NCBI RefSeq assembly: GCF_030908625.1
Contig: NZ_CP133133.1
Location: 2,356,001 to 2,420,000 of the forward strand
Direction of reading: 5' to 3'
DNA: 64,000 bases
DNA from: Paludicola sp. MB14-C6
GTDB lineage: Bacteria; Bacillota; Clostridia; Oscillospirales; Ruminococcaceae
Positions 42,385-51,478 of the stretch are shown here, in pieces (the first letter of the stretch is position 1; each line of letters begins with the position of its first letter). Below the pieces are notes generated by a model. It worked only from the letters and a program-made list of their open reading frames with translations, did no database searches and was not told the DNA's origin. The translations under genes were made by a program, and so were the position numbers.

Positions 42385-43677
42385 TTGAAAAATTTCTTTC
42401 ATTCTATGAAATTAATTTTAAATCGAATGAAAACAAAAGTGTCTTTTGCTGTGGGAGCTGATAGATTAAATAAAGAGTTTTTGCAGTTTTCTGGAATGCA
42501 TTTAATGTACTTGTTAGCAACAAGTATTACGATGGTATTTGTTAATACCTTGCTTATGCGTGTTGCCGCAGATCCAAATACAATTGCATTAAAATATAAT
42601 ATGGTTCACTTCGTCTTTGTAGGACTTTCTATGACTTGGGCAGCTATGTTCATGAAAAAGTTCAATAATAAAGTAATTATCGTAATAGGTGTGTCGTTAT
42701 CAATGCTTACCTACTTGTTAACCTTTATTTTCATGGAGAATTTAGACCAAGTATATGCAATTGTAGCAATGGTTCATGGTATTGCTACAGGTTTTTATTG
42801 GATTATTTATTTTGATTCGTTGTTAATATATTCAAATGATGATACAAGAGATCTTGCAATGTCCTTTTTAGGTATATTTGCAGGTATTATTTCATTGGTA
42901 ATGCCTCTCGTATCGGGGGCTGCAATTCAAAATTTACCGGGCTTTCTTGGATATTACGTTGTATTCGGCATTTGTTTTGCTATAGCAACATATGCTGTTT
43001 ACTTAGTTACAAAATTACCGGTCGTTGCGCCAACAGGCGGAAAAACCAAGTTTCGTTTGTTATTAAAAAACATATATACAAAGAAAGTATGGTTTTTTGT
43101 TATTCATATGGATTTCTTTAAAGGAATTCGTGAAGGTGCATTTAGCTTTTTCTTAAATGTTTTATTATTTAAGATAGTTCAAAGCGAGGGCTTGGTAGGA
43201 TTAAATACAACTTTAGTAGGAGTAACATCTATGATTTCCTGCATTGTTGCGGGAAAGATTATGCGGCCGAATAACCGCATGAAGTTAATGTTGCTTGGTA
43301 CTACCATTTTAACATCATTAGCTTGTATTCTTTTCTTCCAGCTCAATACAATTACCATTTTGATGTTATCTATTGCAAATTCATTTTTAGGATTTTTTGT
43401 AGTGAATCCAACTACAACAACGATGTATACTGTTTTAGAGCTTGTGCCAAATGCAAATGAATTAAAAACAGAGTTAATTTCTACATCCGAATGCTACAAG
43501 AATTTCGGTCGTATTTTAGGCGTATTGCTAATTATGGTATTACCACAAACGAATTTTTATTATGTTTTATCATTAGTAATATTAACAGTAACTCAATATG
43601 TTACAGTTTTGTTTGCAAAAATAACTTTAAAGAGTGCGAAAAATTACGCAGTCGTTAAGGAGAATAGCGAATGTTAG
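42385..43677 (+). CDS. MFS-like multi-pass transporter
   Basis: A 430-residue protein with about 12 helices and a long central hydrophilic loop after helix 6 (VVAPTGGKTKFRLLLKNIY). The substrate is unknown. I prefer the TTG at 42385, with GGAG about 10 bases upstream; the ATG at 42370 has its G-rich bases directly abutting and is less likely. The last 7 bases overlap trmK. The fold assignment rests on hydropathy and loop pattern. Confidence 0.65.
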   Translation: MKNFFHSMKLILNRMKTKVSFAVGADRLNKEFLQFSGMHLMYLLATSITMVFVNTLLMRVAADPNTIALKYNMVHFVFVGLSMTWAAMFMKKFNNKVIIVIGVSLSMLTYLLTFIFMENLDQVYAIVAMVHGIATGFYWIIYFDSLLIYSNDDTRDLAMSFLGIFAGIISLVMPLVSGAAIQNLPGFLGYYVVFGICFAIATYAVYLVTKLPVVAPTGGKTKFRLLLKNIYTKKVWFFVIHMDFFKGIREGAFSFFLNVLLFKIVQSEGLVGLNTTLVGVTSMISCIVAGKIMRPNNRMKLMLLGTTILTSLACILFFQLNTITILMLSIANSFLGFFVVNPTTTTMYTVLELVPNANELKTELISTSECYKNFGRILGVLLIMVLPQTNFYYVLSLVILTVTQYVTVLFAKITLKSAKNYAVVKENSEC

Positions 43678-44357
43678 ACAAACGATTATTGGCAATCGCA
43701 AATTTAATCCGAAAAGGCAGCTATGTATGCGATGTAGGAACAGATCATGCATATCTCCCTTGTTATTTAGTAAAAGAGGGTATTACAAAGCAATGTGTTG
43801 CTTGTGATATAAATGAGATGCCATTACAAAGTGCTAAGGAACATATTCAAAGCTATGGCTTTGAAGCACAAATTGAAACAATTCTTTCAGATGGGCTTAA
43901 AAATGTTCCGTCAGCAAAAGCACAAGATATTGTAATTGCTGGTATGGGTGGAGAGTTGATAGCGAAAATATTGCAAGGTGTATCTTATACCAAAGAGAAA
44001 GACAAACGCTTTTTGTTACAGCCAATGACATTTGTTCCATACCTACGAAAATATCTTTGTGAAAATGGGTATGAAATTTTAAGCGAAATGCCCGTTATTG
44101 ATAAAAATAAAACTTATACGATATTGTGTGTAGCATATACAGGTGTGGTAAAAGAACCATCTGCATTGTTTTTATTAGTCGGTAAAATACCTGAGAACCA
44201 ATCAGAGGAAGCCAAAATTTATATACAACGTCAATATCAAAAACAAATAAAAATTGCGAAAAGTATTGAAGAATCATCAGAGAAAAAAGATAAAGCACAA
44301 CAATATTATCAAATTGCTTTTGAGTTGAAAGACTTATTAAACAAAAAGGAGGGCTAA
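43671..44357 (+). CDS. trmK: tRNA (adenine-22-N1)-methyltransferase
   Basis: Methylates A22 of tRNA with SAM. The 228-residue protein has VCDVGTDHAYLPCYLV (SAM-binding motif I with the family's DHAYLP) and VIAGMGGELI near residue 87, both diagnostic for TrmK. C-terminal coiled-coil-like tail. AAGGAG precedes the ATG. Its final codons are inside the 54-bp palindromic terminator. Confidence 0.93.
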   Translation: MLDKRLLAIANLIRKGSYVCDVGTDHAYLPCYLVKEGITKQCVACDINEMPLQSAKEHIQSYGFEAQIETILSDGLKNVPSAKAQDIVIAGMGGELIAKILQGVSYTKEKDKRFLLQPMTFVPYLRKYLCENGYEILSEMPVIDKNKTYTILCVAYTGVVKEPSALFLLVGKIPENQSEEAKIYIQRQYQKQIKIAKSIEESSEKKDKAQQYYQIAFELKDLLNKKEG

Positions 44358-44383
44358 TGCCCTCCTTTTTGTTTAATAAGTCT
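44330..44383. repeat. 54-bp palindromic terminator, left copy (target duplication)
   Basis: A perfect inverted repeat: two 25-base arms (AGACTTATTAAACAAAAAGG onward) and a TAAT loop. It spans the trmK stop codon and acts as trmK's terminator. An exact second copy is at 45908-45961 on the other side of the IS element. Confidence 0.92.
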
Positions 44384-45824
44384 CAGTCTGAAGAAAAAGC
44401 CCGATTTTGGCGTAACCAAAGTCGGGCTTTTGAATATATGGTTGAAAATTTGAAAAAAGTGCAAAGGATACAAAAAGGAGAGTTCACCCTCCACTTATGT
44501 ATTGCCAGCTTTTTAAGGTTCATGCACGCAAATTTAAGCCTAACCCAGTTTGTTACTTGGCAAGACCTCGATAAGGTGTATAACGCATTGCGTATTTTTC
44601 TTTCGCATCAGCAAAAACTCGCTCAATCGTTTCTTTTCGCTGTGCATAAAGATCTTTGTATTTTATTGCATAACGAATATCTGAAACTTGCTCTAAGTAC
44701 TCATGCCAAACATGAACTGTGTATTGTTTCTGGAATTCTTTACTTTCAGTGCATTTGTAACGAAACCCACAGATTTTACAGTCGTTTGGATTGCTTTTAA
44801 ATTCTTTGTATCCTTCTCTATTCGTGGTGGAATAGTGTAAAACTTTATTGTTTGGACATACTACACAGTCAAAATATTCATCATATGAAAAATCATATTT
44901 CTTAAAAAAGCCTTGTTTTGTCATTGGTCTACGATATGGTACTAATAAATCTTTTCCATCATCTATAAGTCTTTTTGCAATATAGGGAGTATTGTAGGCA
45001 CTATCTGCCACTATTGTTTGGATTTCGGGGTGGTTTTCTTTTAATTTATCATACAAATCATCGAATGCTACGCTGTCATGTACATTGCCTGCTGTTACAT
45101 GAACATCTACAATGTAGCCTTTTTTGTCACAAGCTGTATGTGCTTCATAAGCAAGGCATTTCTTATGCTCTCCTTTATGAAATACACCGCTTTCAGGGTC
45201 AGTGGTTGATTCATTGATGATTTTTTCTTCTATTTTAGGTGGCTTTGTATCGTCAAATGGCTTTTTTTTATGTTCTTCTCTATCTTTATTGATTTCGTCC
45301 ATTAGTTGTTTCTCATAATGTTTTGCTGCTACGGGGATTGATTTCTTTACAACCTTTTTTATATTTGCATTTGCTTTTATATGGGTTCCATCTACAAATA
45401 CCACCTCTGGGTCAAGATATCCCATATCATTGATTTCATTCAATATCCAGTTGAAAATGCATGCAATAGTATTCTCGTTAAATCTATGTTTAAAGGCATA
45501 ACTTATTGTTGTAAAGTGAGGTATTTGTTCTGTCATTAAATATCCTAAAAACCAACGATATGCACAGTTCATTTGTACTTCTTCTACCAATTTGCGCAAC
45601 GAACTTATTCCATACAAATGTTGTATTAAGACCATTTTGATTAGTACTACTGGGTCTATGCTTGGTCTTCCATTATCTTTACAATACAAATCCTCTACGA
45701 AATCATATATATGACAGAAATCCACTGCACTATCTATTTTTCTAAGCAAATGTTCTGCTGGAATAAATTCTTCTAAGCACAAAAACTCTACTTGTGTTCG
45801 GTCTTTTTTAGCTTTAACTAACAT
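44383..45824 (-). pseudogene. IS1182-family transposase, frameshifted
   Basis: The 423 readable codons carry the IS1182 pattern: RTQVEFLCLEEFIPAEHLLR, DNGRPSIDPVVLIKM, FVDGTHIKANAN (catalytic Asp), IVADSAYNT, and ETIERVFADAKEKYAMRY (catalytic Glu). The frame stops at 44553 after YRGLAK. A one-base shift at about 44556 restores VTNWVRLKFACMNLKKLA, the normal family C-terminus, to a stop at 44383, giving about 480 residues. A missing G (AAGTAAC for AAGGTAAC) explains it. The final stop codon borrows one base of the target repeat. Confidence 0.88.
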
Positions 45825-45907
45825 TTAATCACCCTATTTAATTATACCATTTTTCGCGTCAAAAGTCCCCTAAATCATCGAATTTAGGAGACTTTTTCTA
45901 CAAGCTG
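44384..45907 (-). mobile_element. IS1182-family insertion sequence
   Basis: 1524 bp. Terminal inverted repeats CAGTCTGAAGAAAAAG (44384-44399) and CAGCTTGTAGAAAAAG (complement of 45892-45907), 13 of 16 matching. It is flanked exactly by 54-bp direct repeats. Long, variable duplications and palindromic targets are known for this family. Confidence 0.93.
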
Positions 45908-45961
45908 AGACTTATTAAACAAAAAGGAGGGCTAATGCCCTCCTTTTTGTTTAATAAGTCT
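45908..45961. repeat. 54-bp palindromic terminator, right copy
   Basis: Identical to 44330-44383. It lies 21 bases beyond the stop of the minus-strand PBP gene and serves as its terminator. Confidence 0.92.
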
Positions 45962-45982
45962 TTGTAGTAGCTTTTGATAAAA

Positions 45983-48205
45983 TTATGGAGCTGTAGAGCC
46001 ATGAAGGCTACAAACATCAGGTAAACTATTTTTCTTATAATAACCTGTTTCTTTTTTAGGACATCCGGATTGAGCTAACAATCCTGTTTCCTTACAGAAT
46101 TCAAGTTCAACAACGTTTGAGCCATCCAATTCGAAATCAGCTTTATTACGTCCTTTATGAACCTGTTCCATAACATTCTTCCAAGTTTTTAAATGATGTC
46201 CATACCCACCACTGCGGTCTTGGTTGATTTCTAATTTGTTATCATCAAATCCATAACGAATACCAGCAACATAATAAGGTGTTAAGCCCATAAACAATAG
46301 GTCTTTTCTGTCGTTGGAAGTACCTGTTTTTCCTACGGTTTCCCAATTGCTTAGTTTTGCATATTTACCAGTACCATTGTCTACAACATTCCATAAGCCC
46401 TTATTCATAATATAAGCTGTATCACCGGAAATAACTTGTTTTCTTTCACGTGTAGTCGTGTCTAAAATAACTTTTCCTTCGCCATCTTTTACTTTGGTAT
46501 ACATCTTAGGTTGAATATAGTAACCACCATTACCGAAAATCTGATAAGCAGCTACTAATTCATTTACAGTAATACCACCATCGCCTAAAGCCAAGCTAGC
46601 TGGGTTGACATTGTTGATTTTGCCTGTAGGGATAAGTGATTTTAAATTTAACTTATTATAAACAAAGTCAAATGAATTTTGAGGAGTCAAAGCATTTACA
46701 ATGCGCACCGGAATTGTATTTTTAGAAACTCTCAATGCGTCAATGATAGTAACTGGACCTTCGTATCGTTTTTCATAGTTGCTAGGCCAATCACGTTCTT
46801 CACCTGTTTCAGGATCTTTTACTTTTTGAACAGCACTATCCTCCATAACAGTGGACCAGTTAATTAAGTTTTGTTCAAAAGCAGGCGCATATACACCTAG
46901 TGGTTTCATTGTTGAACCGGCAGGTCGTTTTGAGGATACTGCTCTGTTTAAAATACGGTTGCCTTCTTTTTTACCTCTTCCGCCTACTGTTGCAACGATA
47001 TTACCATCATAATTCATAATGGACATATATGCTTGTAGTGATTTTGCTTCTTCGCCTTTGAATTTAAAGTTCGCCGGGTTTTCAAAATAGTTTTCTAGTA
47101 TTTTTTGAGTTTCAATTTCCATTGAAGTGTAGATTTTAAAGCCTTGTGAATACAATTTTTGTGTTGCATTACTCTTGTTATAGCCTTTTTCTACCATTAA
47201 ATCATTAACAACTTCATCAATAACGCTATCAATAAAGTAGCTTTGAACTTTTTGAACAGGACCTGTTGTCTTGACGTTATCATCCTTTACATGATCATTG
47301 TTTTTATCACCAGCAAGCTTTAAGTCCGCATTATATGCTTTATCAAATTCTTCTTGCGTTATAGCACCATACTTAAGCATCTGTTTAAGCGCATATTGTC
47401 TACGTTCTTTGTTTCTTGCAGGATTTTGAATTGGATTACAAGTAGCAGGGCTTTTTGAAATAACCGCTAAAGCTGCACATTCCTCTAAATTCAATTCAGA
47501 TACATCTTTATTAAAGTATAGTTTTGCACCCGCTTGCACACCATAAGTGTTATAGTGTAAAGCAATATAGTTCATGTATGCTTCTAAGATAGTTTCCTTT
47601 GGATTATTTTTATCAAGATTCATAGCGGTGATAATTTCTTTAATTTTAACTTCAATTGTACGGTTGTTAATATCACCATTATAGTTTTTGATAAGCTGTT
47701 GGGCTATGGTTGAACCACCACCAAAGCCTTTTTCGCCAATTAGTAATCCAAAAAATGCACCAAATGTACGTTTAAAGTCCACACCGGAGTGCGTCCAAAA
47801 TCTTGCATCTTCTGCATATACAATTGCATCTTTTAAATCTTGTGGAACCTTTTCATAGTCCACCCACACACGATTTTCGCCGTTGCTGATATTTTGAACT
47901 TCTACATCTTTTCCATCTTTATCTTTTGCAAAGATCGTACCAGTAAAGCTTAATTTTAATGTTGATAAATCAATAACAGAACCAGAATCAATAAACTTGG
48001 TTACATAAATCGTTAATGCAGTACCGACAATGCATCCGGTTATTGTTAAAACAAGTATAGTAGTTAGTAAAACTTTGCCTATGACAGCAAATGCTCTTTT
48101 CATTTTTTTAACAGTAGGAGATGATGGCTTTTTCCTACTTCTTTTATTGGTTGTCTTTGGGCCTGTTCTTACTACCCTTGGAGTTGTCGAGTTGTTATTA
48201 TTCAT
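45983..48205 (-). CDS. ponA: Class A penicillin-binding protein (PBP1A-type)
   Basis: Builds peptidoglycan at the outer face of the membrane. The 740-residue protein has a basic cytoplasmic tail, one membrane helix (about 42-68), a glycosyltransferase domain (EDARFWTHSGVDF at 132, catalytic Glu132; GGSTIAQQLIKN), and a transpeptidase domain with STMK (nucleophile Ser near 430), SKN and KTGT. A Cys-containing tail (CKETGLLAQSGCPKKE) is usual in Firmicutes. AAGGAGG precedes the ATG. Confidence 0.93.
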   Translation of the reverse strand: MNNNNSTTPRVVRTGPKTTNKRSRKKPSSPTVKKMKRAFAVIGKVLLTTILVLTITGCIVGTALTIYVTKFIDSGSVIDLSTLKLSFTGTIFAKDKDGKDVEVQNISNGENRVWVDYEKVPQDLKDAIVYAEDARFWTHSGVDFKRTFGAFFGLLIGEKGFGGGSTIAQQLIKNYNGDINNRTIEVKIKEIITAMNLDKNNPKETILEAYMNYIALHYNTYGVQAGAKLYFNKDVSELNLEECAALAVISKSPATCNPIQNPARNKERRQYALKQMLKYGAITQEEFDKAYNADLKLAGDKNNDHVKDDNVKTTGPVQKVQSYFIDSVIDEVVNDLMVEKGYNKSNATQKLYSQGFKIYTSMEIETQKILENYFENPANFKFKGEEAKSLQAYMSIMNYDGNIVATVGGRGKKEGNRILNRAVSSKRPAGSTMKPLGVYAPAFEQNLINWSTVMEDSAVQKVKDPETGEERDWPSNYEKRYEGPVTIIDALRVSKNTIPVRIVNALTPQNSFDFVYNKLNLKSLIPTGKINNVNPASLALGDGGITVNELVAAYQIFGNGGYYIQPKMYTKVKDGEGKVILDTTTRERKQVISGDTAYIMNKGLWNVVDNGTGKYAKLSNWETVGKTGTSNDRKDLLFMGLTPYYVAGIRYGFDDNKLEINQDRSGGYGHHLKTWKNVMEQVHKGRNKADFELDGSNVVELEFCKETGLLAQSGCPKKETGYYKKNSLPDVCSLHGSTAP

Positions 48206-48230
48206 ATAAGAACCCTCCTTACTTACAGTA

Positions 48231-48341
48231 TTATATCAAAGAAGCGTAAGCGTTGATATAATCGGCGATATGCGGCTTTGGCAAAGCCAAATTTCGCATC
48301 GCCAATAAAATATATAATAATTGCTTTAGCAATTATTATAT
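48231..48341. repeat. Three consecutive hairpins upstream of the PBP gene
   Basis: Hairpin 1: TTATATCAA / TTGATATAA (48231-48261). Hairpin 2: GGCGATATGCGGCTTTGGC with its near complement (48264-48303). Hairpin 3: ATATAATAATTGCT / AGCAATTATTATAT (48312-48341). The middle one is GC-richer than the surroundings. Together they look like a compact interspersed palindromic repeat unit. Confidence 0.7.
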
Positions 48342-48474
48342 CACACAATAGGCAATATTTAAAGTTAAATATTTGTAACCAAAAAATCACAATCCTTTAT
48401 AATTGCATATAATAAGGTAGTTTTGGTAATACTAGAGCATATACATTCCATTTAGAAAGTGTTGGTGACCTTAT

Positions 48475-48792
48475 TTGAATGCAAAGCGTTATCGTATTAC
48501 TCTTGTTGGAATCATTGTTTTAGTTATTATTACCAGTTTGATTGCTATTTATTATTATTCAAATAAAAACAACTCAGAACAAGCACAAACAAATACTGTT
48601 GAATATAAATATTACTTAAAGGAATATAATAACCAAATTGGTGTTTATAAAACAAATGAGAATAAACCGTTTCGAACAATAGATGTTTTTGTTTATACAT
48701 TACCTTCCGTAGACCAACATGAGTTAAAAACAGGTATACTTGTTCAAGATGATGAAAAGCTTAGAATGATTATTGAGGATTACGAAAGTTAA
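48475..48792 (+). CDS. Small membrane-anchored protein, unknown
   Basis: A 105-residue protein with a TTG start, an N-terminal helix (about 8-27), then an extracytoplasmic domain (YYLKEYNNQIGVYKTN, then VYTLPSVDQHELKTGI, ending IIEDYES). The pattern is familiar from small Clostridial proteins sometimes linked to sporulation (BofC-like), but I cannot name it. A clean terminator follows. Confidence 0.6.
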   Translation: MNAKRYRITLVGIIVLVIITSLIAIYYYSNKNNSEQAQTNTVEYKYYLKEYNNQIGVYKTNENKPFRTIDVFVYTLPSVDQHELKTGILVQDDEKLRMIIEDYES

Positions 48793-48794
48793 AA

Positions 48795-48822
48795 AAAGAA
48801 CCGCTTCATGCGGTTCTTTTTT
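48795..48822 (+). terminator. Terminator of the small membrane-anchored protein gene
   Basis: AAAGAACCGC / GCGGTTCTTT with a five-base loop and a T run. Confidence 0.85.
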
Positions 48823-48842
48823 TTATGATAATATGATTGCTA

Positions 48843-49799
48843 TTATCTATAAATGCCTTCTTCACGCCAAATTTGATTCATCATTTCGTAACGTTTTAAA
48901 TCTAGTCCAGTATATACGCAGTTGGATGTTGAGAATATATATCCATATCCGTTTGCCATACCTTCTTTAAGGGTTCTTCTTACATCTGCAGCAGCTTCTT
49001 CATCAGTTCCAGTTTGTAATAAACCACAGTTTACATTACCAATTGTACAAATCTTATCGCCATATTTTTGGCGTACTTCAGTTAGGCTCATTCCGCCTTG
49101 AGGGTCGATAGAATGTAATGCATCCGGTCCACAAGCAACAATTTGATCCAAAATAGGGTTAATGTTACCGTCAGTGTGTTTAATAGAGTAGAAGCCAAGC
49201 TTACGATAAGTGTCGATAGTTTCTTTTAAGTTTGGTGCAATTAACTCACCAAAGATATCAGGTGAGAAAAATGGGTTTACATTAAAGCTATAGTCAGAAC
49301 ATAGTGCAAAGCCGTCTAGTAGACCGGTTTTAGATAATGCATTTGCAGTTTTAAAAGCATTTTCCTGCCAAGATTTTTGTTGTTCTAATATTTTCTCTGG
49401 CTCTTCGTACATTTGTGTTGTAAATTCCATCATGGATTCACCATCAGGAATACCACAAGTTGTATCACCATGCATTAGTAAAAAGTATTGATCACCAGTT
49501 TTTTCACGAATAGTTTCTAGTAACCATTTTACATTTTCTAAATCCCATGGGTTAGGGTGAACGAAAATAGCATCGTGATGATATTTCTCTGCAATTTTGA
49601 TATAGCAATCAGCCATATCTTCCATTTGTAATTTTTTTTCGGTATGGGACATTTGATTCCATTGCTCATAAAAACGATGAGAAGGATGAACTTTTCCCAA
49701 TACTTCCATTGTTAAGAAAAACACTAATTCAAAGTGTGGTACATGTCCTTCAATTTTTTCTCGTCTTAACGCTTTTGCAAAACGTTCTTTTCCAGTCAT
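48843..49799 (-). CDS. Uroporphyrinogen decarboxylase-family protein (corrinoid methyltransferase type)
   Basis: A 318-residue TIM-barrel protein of the UroD/MtaA/CmuA superfamily (MTGKERFAKALRREKIEG; DGFALCSDYSFNVNPFFSP; HTDGNINPILD; ALHSIDPQGGMSL). The MtaA-like branch moves methyl groups between corrinoid proteins or coenzymes; HemE itself is unlikely because the N-terminal RQAGR motif is absent. The RACo-like gene 23 kb away would suit such a corrinoid system, but no corrinoid protein gene is in the window. GGAGG precedes the ATG. Confidence 0.8.
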   Translation of the reverse strand: MTGKERFAKALRREKIEGHVPHFELVFFLTMEVLGKVHPSHRFYEQWNQMSHTEKKLQMEDMADCYIKIAEKYHHDAIFVHPNPWDLENVKWLLETIREKTGDQYFLLMHGDTTCGIPDGESMMEFTTQMYEEPEKILEQQKSWQENAFKTANALSKTGLLDGFALCSDYSFNVNPFFSPDIFGELIAPNLKETIDTYRKLGFYSIKHTDGNINPILDQIVACGPDALHSIDPQGGMSLTEVRQKYGDKICTIGNVNCGLLQTGTDEEAAADVRRTLKEGMANGYGYIFSTSNCVYTGLDLKRYEMMNQIWREEGIYR

Positions 49800-49908
49800 A
49801 GTGAGTTGCCTCCATATATATTTTATACAATTATTATACTGTATATTGTGAATAAAGTAAATAACATAATGTAATTTTGGAATAAATCATGTTATCTATT
49901 AACAACAA

Positions 49909-49937
49909 ATATAAAATTAAATTCTACAATTTTACAT
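49909..49937. promoter_or_regulatory. Candidate shared operator motif, copy 2
   Basis: ATATAAAATTAAA, then TTCTACAATTTTACAT. It matches 50007-50035 in most positions and 17198-17219 in part. It lies between the divergent methyltransferase and galactokinase genes. Confidence 0.35.
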
Positions 49938-50006
49938 CATGATGTGAAAGAAGTAAACGATTTATCAGATAAATCATATCATATTAGTTTTCTAATTTAG
50001 CAACAT

Positions 50007-50035
50007 ATATTAAATTACGTTCTACAATCTTACAT
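50007..50035. promoter_or_regulatory. Candidate shared operator motif, copy 3
   Basis: ATATTAAATTACG, then TTCTACAATCTTACAT, 98 bases from copy 2 and 65 bases before the galactokinase start. Confidence 0.35.
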
Positions 50036-50099
50036 TGTATTTTAATGAAAAAGTATTATGATATGAATTATGATAGCAAGAATGAGTGGAGGAATGAAA

Positions 50100-51374
50100 A
50101 TGAATATAGAGCAACTTAAGGATAGTATTGTTAGTGGTGCATATAATAGCGTATTGCAAAACATATATAGTGATAATATCAATACAGTAAAAGCACGTTA
50201 TTTATCTTGTATAGAAGGTTATCAACAACAATTTCAAAAAGGAGATAATATATCTGTATTTAGTGCACCTGGTAGAACAGAAGTAGGTGGTAACCATACA
50301 GATCATCAGCACGGGCGTGTTATCGCAGGTGCAGTTGATTTAGATATTATTGCAGTTGTGAATAAAACAAATGCAAATGTAATTCGTGTTTTTTCTGAAG
50401 GATTCGGATTAACTGAAGTAGTATTAGATAATTTTAATGTGGTTGAAAATGAAAAAGAAACATCAGCTGCGTTAATTCGGGGGATCGTATCAAGGCTAAA
50501 GGAACGTGGATACCCTGTATCCGGTTTTGATGCCTATACAATGTCTGACGTTTTATGTGGTTCAGGGCTTTCTTCATCTGCAGCATTTGAAGTGTTGATA
50601 GGTACAGTTTTAAATGACCTTTATTGCAATAGTGAGCTTAAGGCAATAGAAATTGCGCAAATTGCACAATATGCAGAGAATGTTTATTTTGGAAAGCCTA
50701 GTGGGCTGATGGATCAAACCGCAAGCGCAGTAGGCGGTTTTGTTTCAATTGATTTTGCTTGTATCAAAAAGCCTATTATAAATCCAATTACATTTGATTT
50801 AAAAAAACATGGCTATCAATTAGTAATTGTGAATACAGGTGCAAATCATTCAGATTTAACGGATGATTATGCAAGTATACCACATGAGATGAAAGATATT
50901 GCAAGCTGCTTTGATAAAGAACATTTAAATGAAGTAGAAACTACTGTATTTTATCAAAATATTCCTAAGTTAAGAGGTCAAGTAAGTGATAGAGCAATTC
51001 TTAGGGCAATTCATTTCTTTGAAGACACAAATCGTGTTACTCGGCAAGCCGATGCTTTAATACATCAAGATATTGACACATTTTTAAAAGAAGTCAATGC
51101 ATCAGGGCAATCATCTTACGATTATCTACAAAATGTGTATAGTCCACATAATCCTACTGAACAGAGTATTGCATTGGCATTATGCCTTACAAAACAGTTT
51201 TTGAAAGGACAGGGAGCCTGTAGAGTACATGGTGGAGGATTTGCAGGTACGATTCAAGTTTATCTACCAATTTCAGTAACAGATGATTATATTAAGCATA
51301 TGAAGTTAGTTTTTGGAGAAAATTGTTGCTATCGTATTAATATACGTAAGCAAGGTGGGGTAAAAGTAATATAA
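50100..51374 (+). CDS. galK: Galactokinase
   Basis: Phosphorylates galactose with ATP (Leloir pathway). The 424-residue GHMP kinase has the galactokinase signature FSAPGRTEVGGNHTDHQHG, then LCGSGLSSSAAFEVL (ATP loop), and KPSGLMDQTASAVGG (catalytic Asp). The C-terminal GACRVHGGGFAGTIQ is also diagnostic. I chose the ATG at 50100, with GGAGG 7 bases upstream. No galT or galE follows in the window. Confidence 0.95.
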   Translation: MNIEQLKDSIVSGAYNSVLQNIYSDNINTVKARYLSCIEGYQQQFQKGDNISVFSAPGRTEVGGNHTDHQHGRVIAGAVDLDIIAVVNKTNANVIRVFSEGFGLTEVVLDNFNVVENEKETSAALIRGIVSRLKERGYPVSGFDAYTMSDVLCGSGLSSSAAFEVLIGTVLNDLYCNSELKAIEIAQIAQYAENVYFGKPSGLMDQTASAVGGFVSIDFACIKKPIINPITFDLKKHGYQLVIVNTGANHSDLTDDYASIPHEMKDIASCFDKEHLNEVETTVFYQNIPKLRGQVSDRAILRAIHFFEDTNRVTRQADALIHQDIDTFLKEVNASGQSSYDYLQNVYSPHNPTEQSIALALCLTKQFLKGQGACRVHGGGFAGTIQVYLPISVTDDYIKHMKLVFGENCCYRINIRKQGGVKVI

Positions 51375-51478
51375 TTGATTGTATAATTTTTGTCGATTAA
51401 AAAAAGTATTGCATTTTTCTCAATGTTATAGTAGAATGTCTTTAGTAAAGAACTTTAACAAATGATTGGAGAAAAAGG

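Noticed and set aside
44383..44560. Programmed frameshift in the IS1182 transposase
   Set aside because: No slippery heptamer or stimulatory structure at the site, and the family normally has one continuous frame.
48843..49799. HemE (haem biosynthesis)
   Set aside because: The N-terminal arginine motif of uroporphyrinogen decarboxylase is missing and no other haem genes are near.
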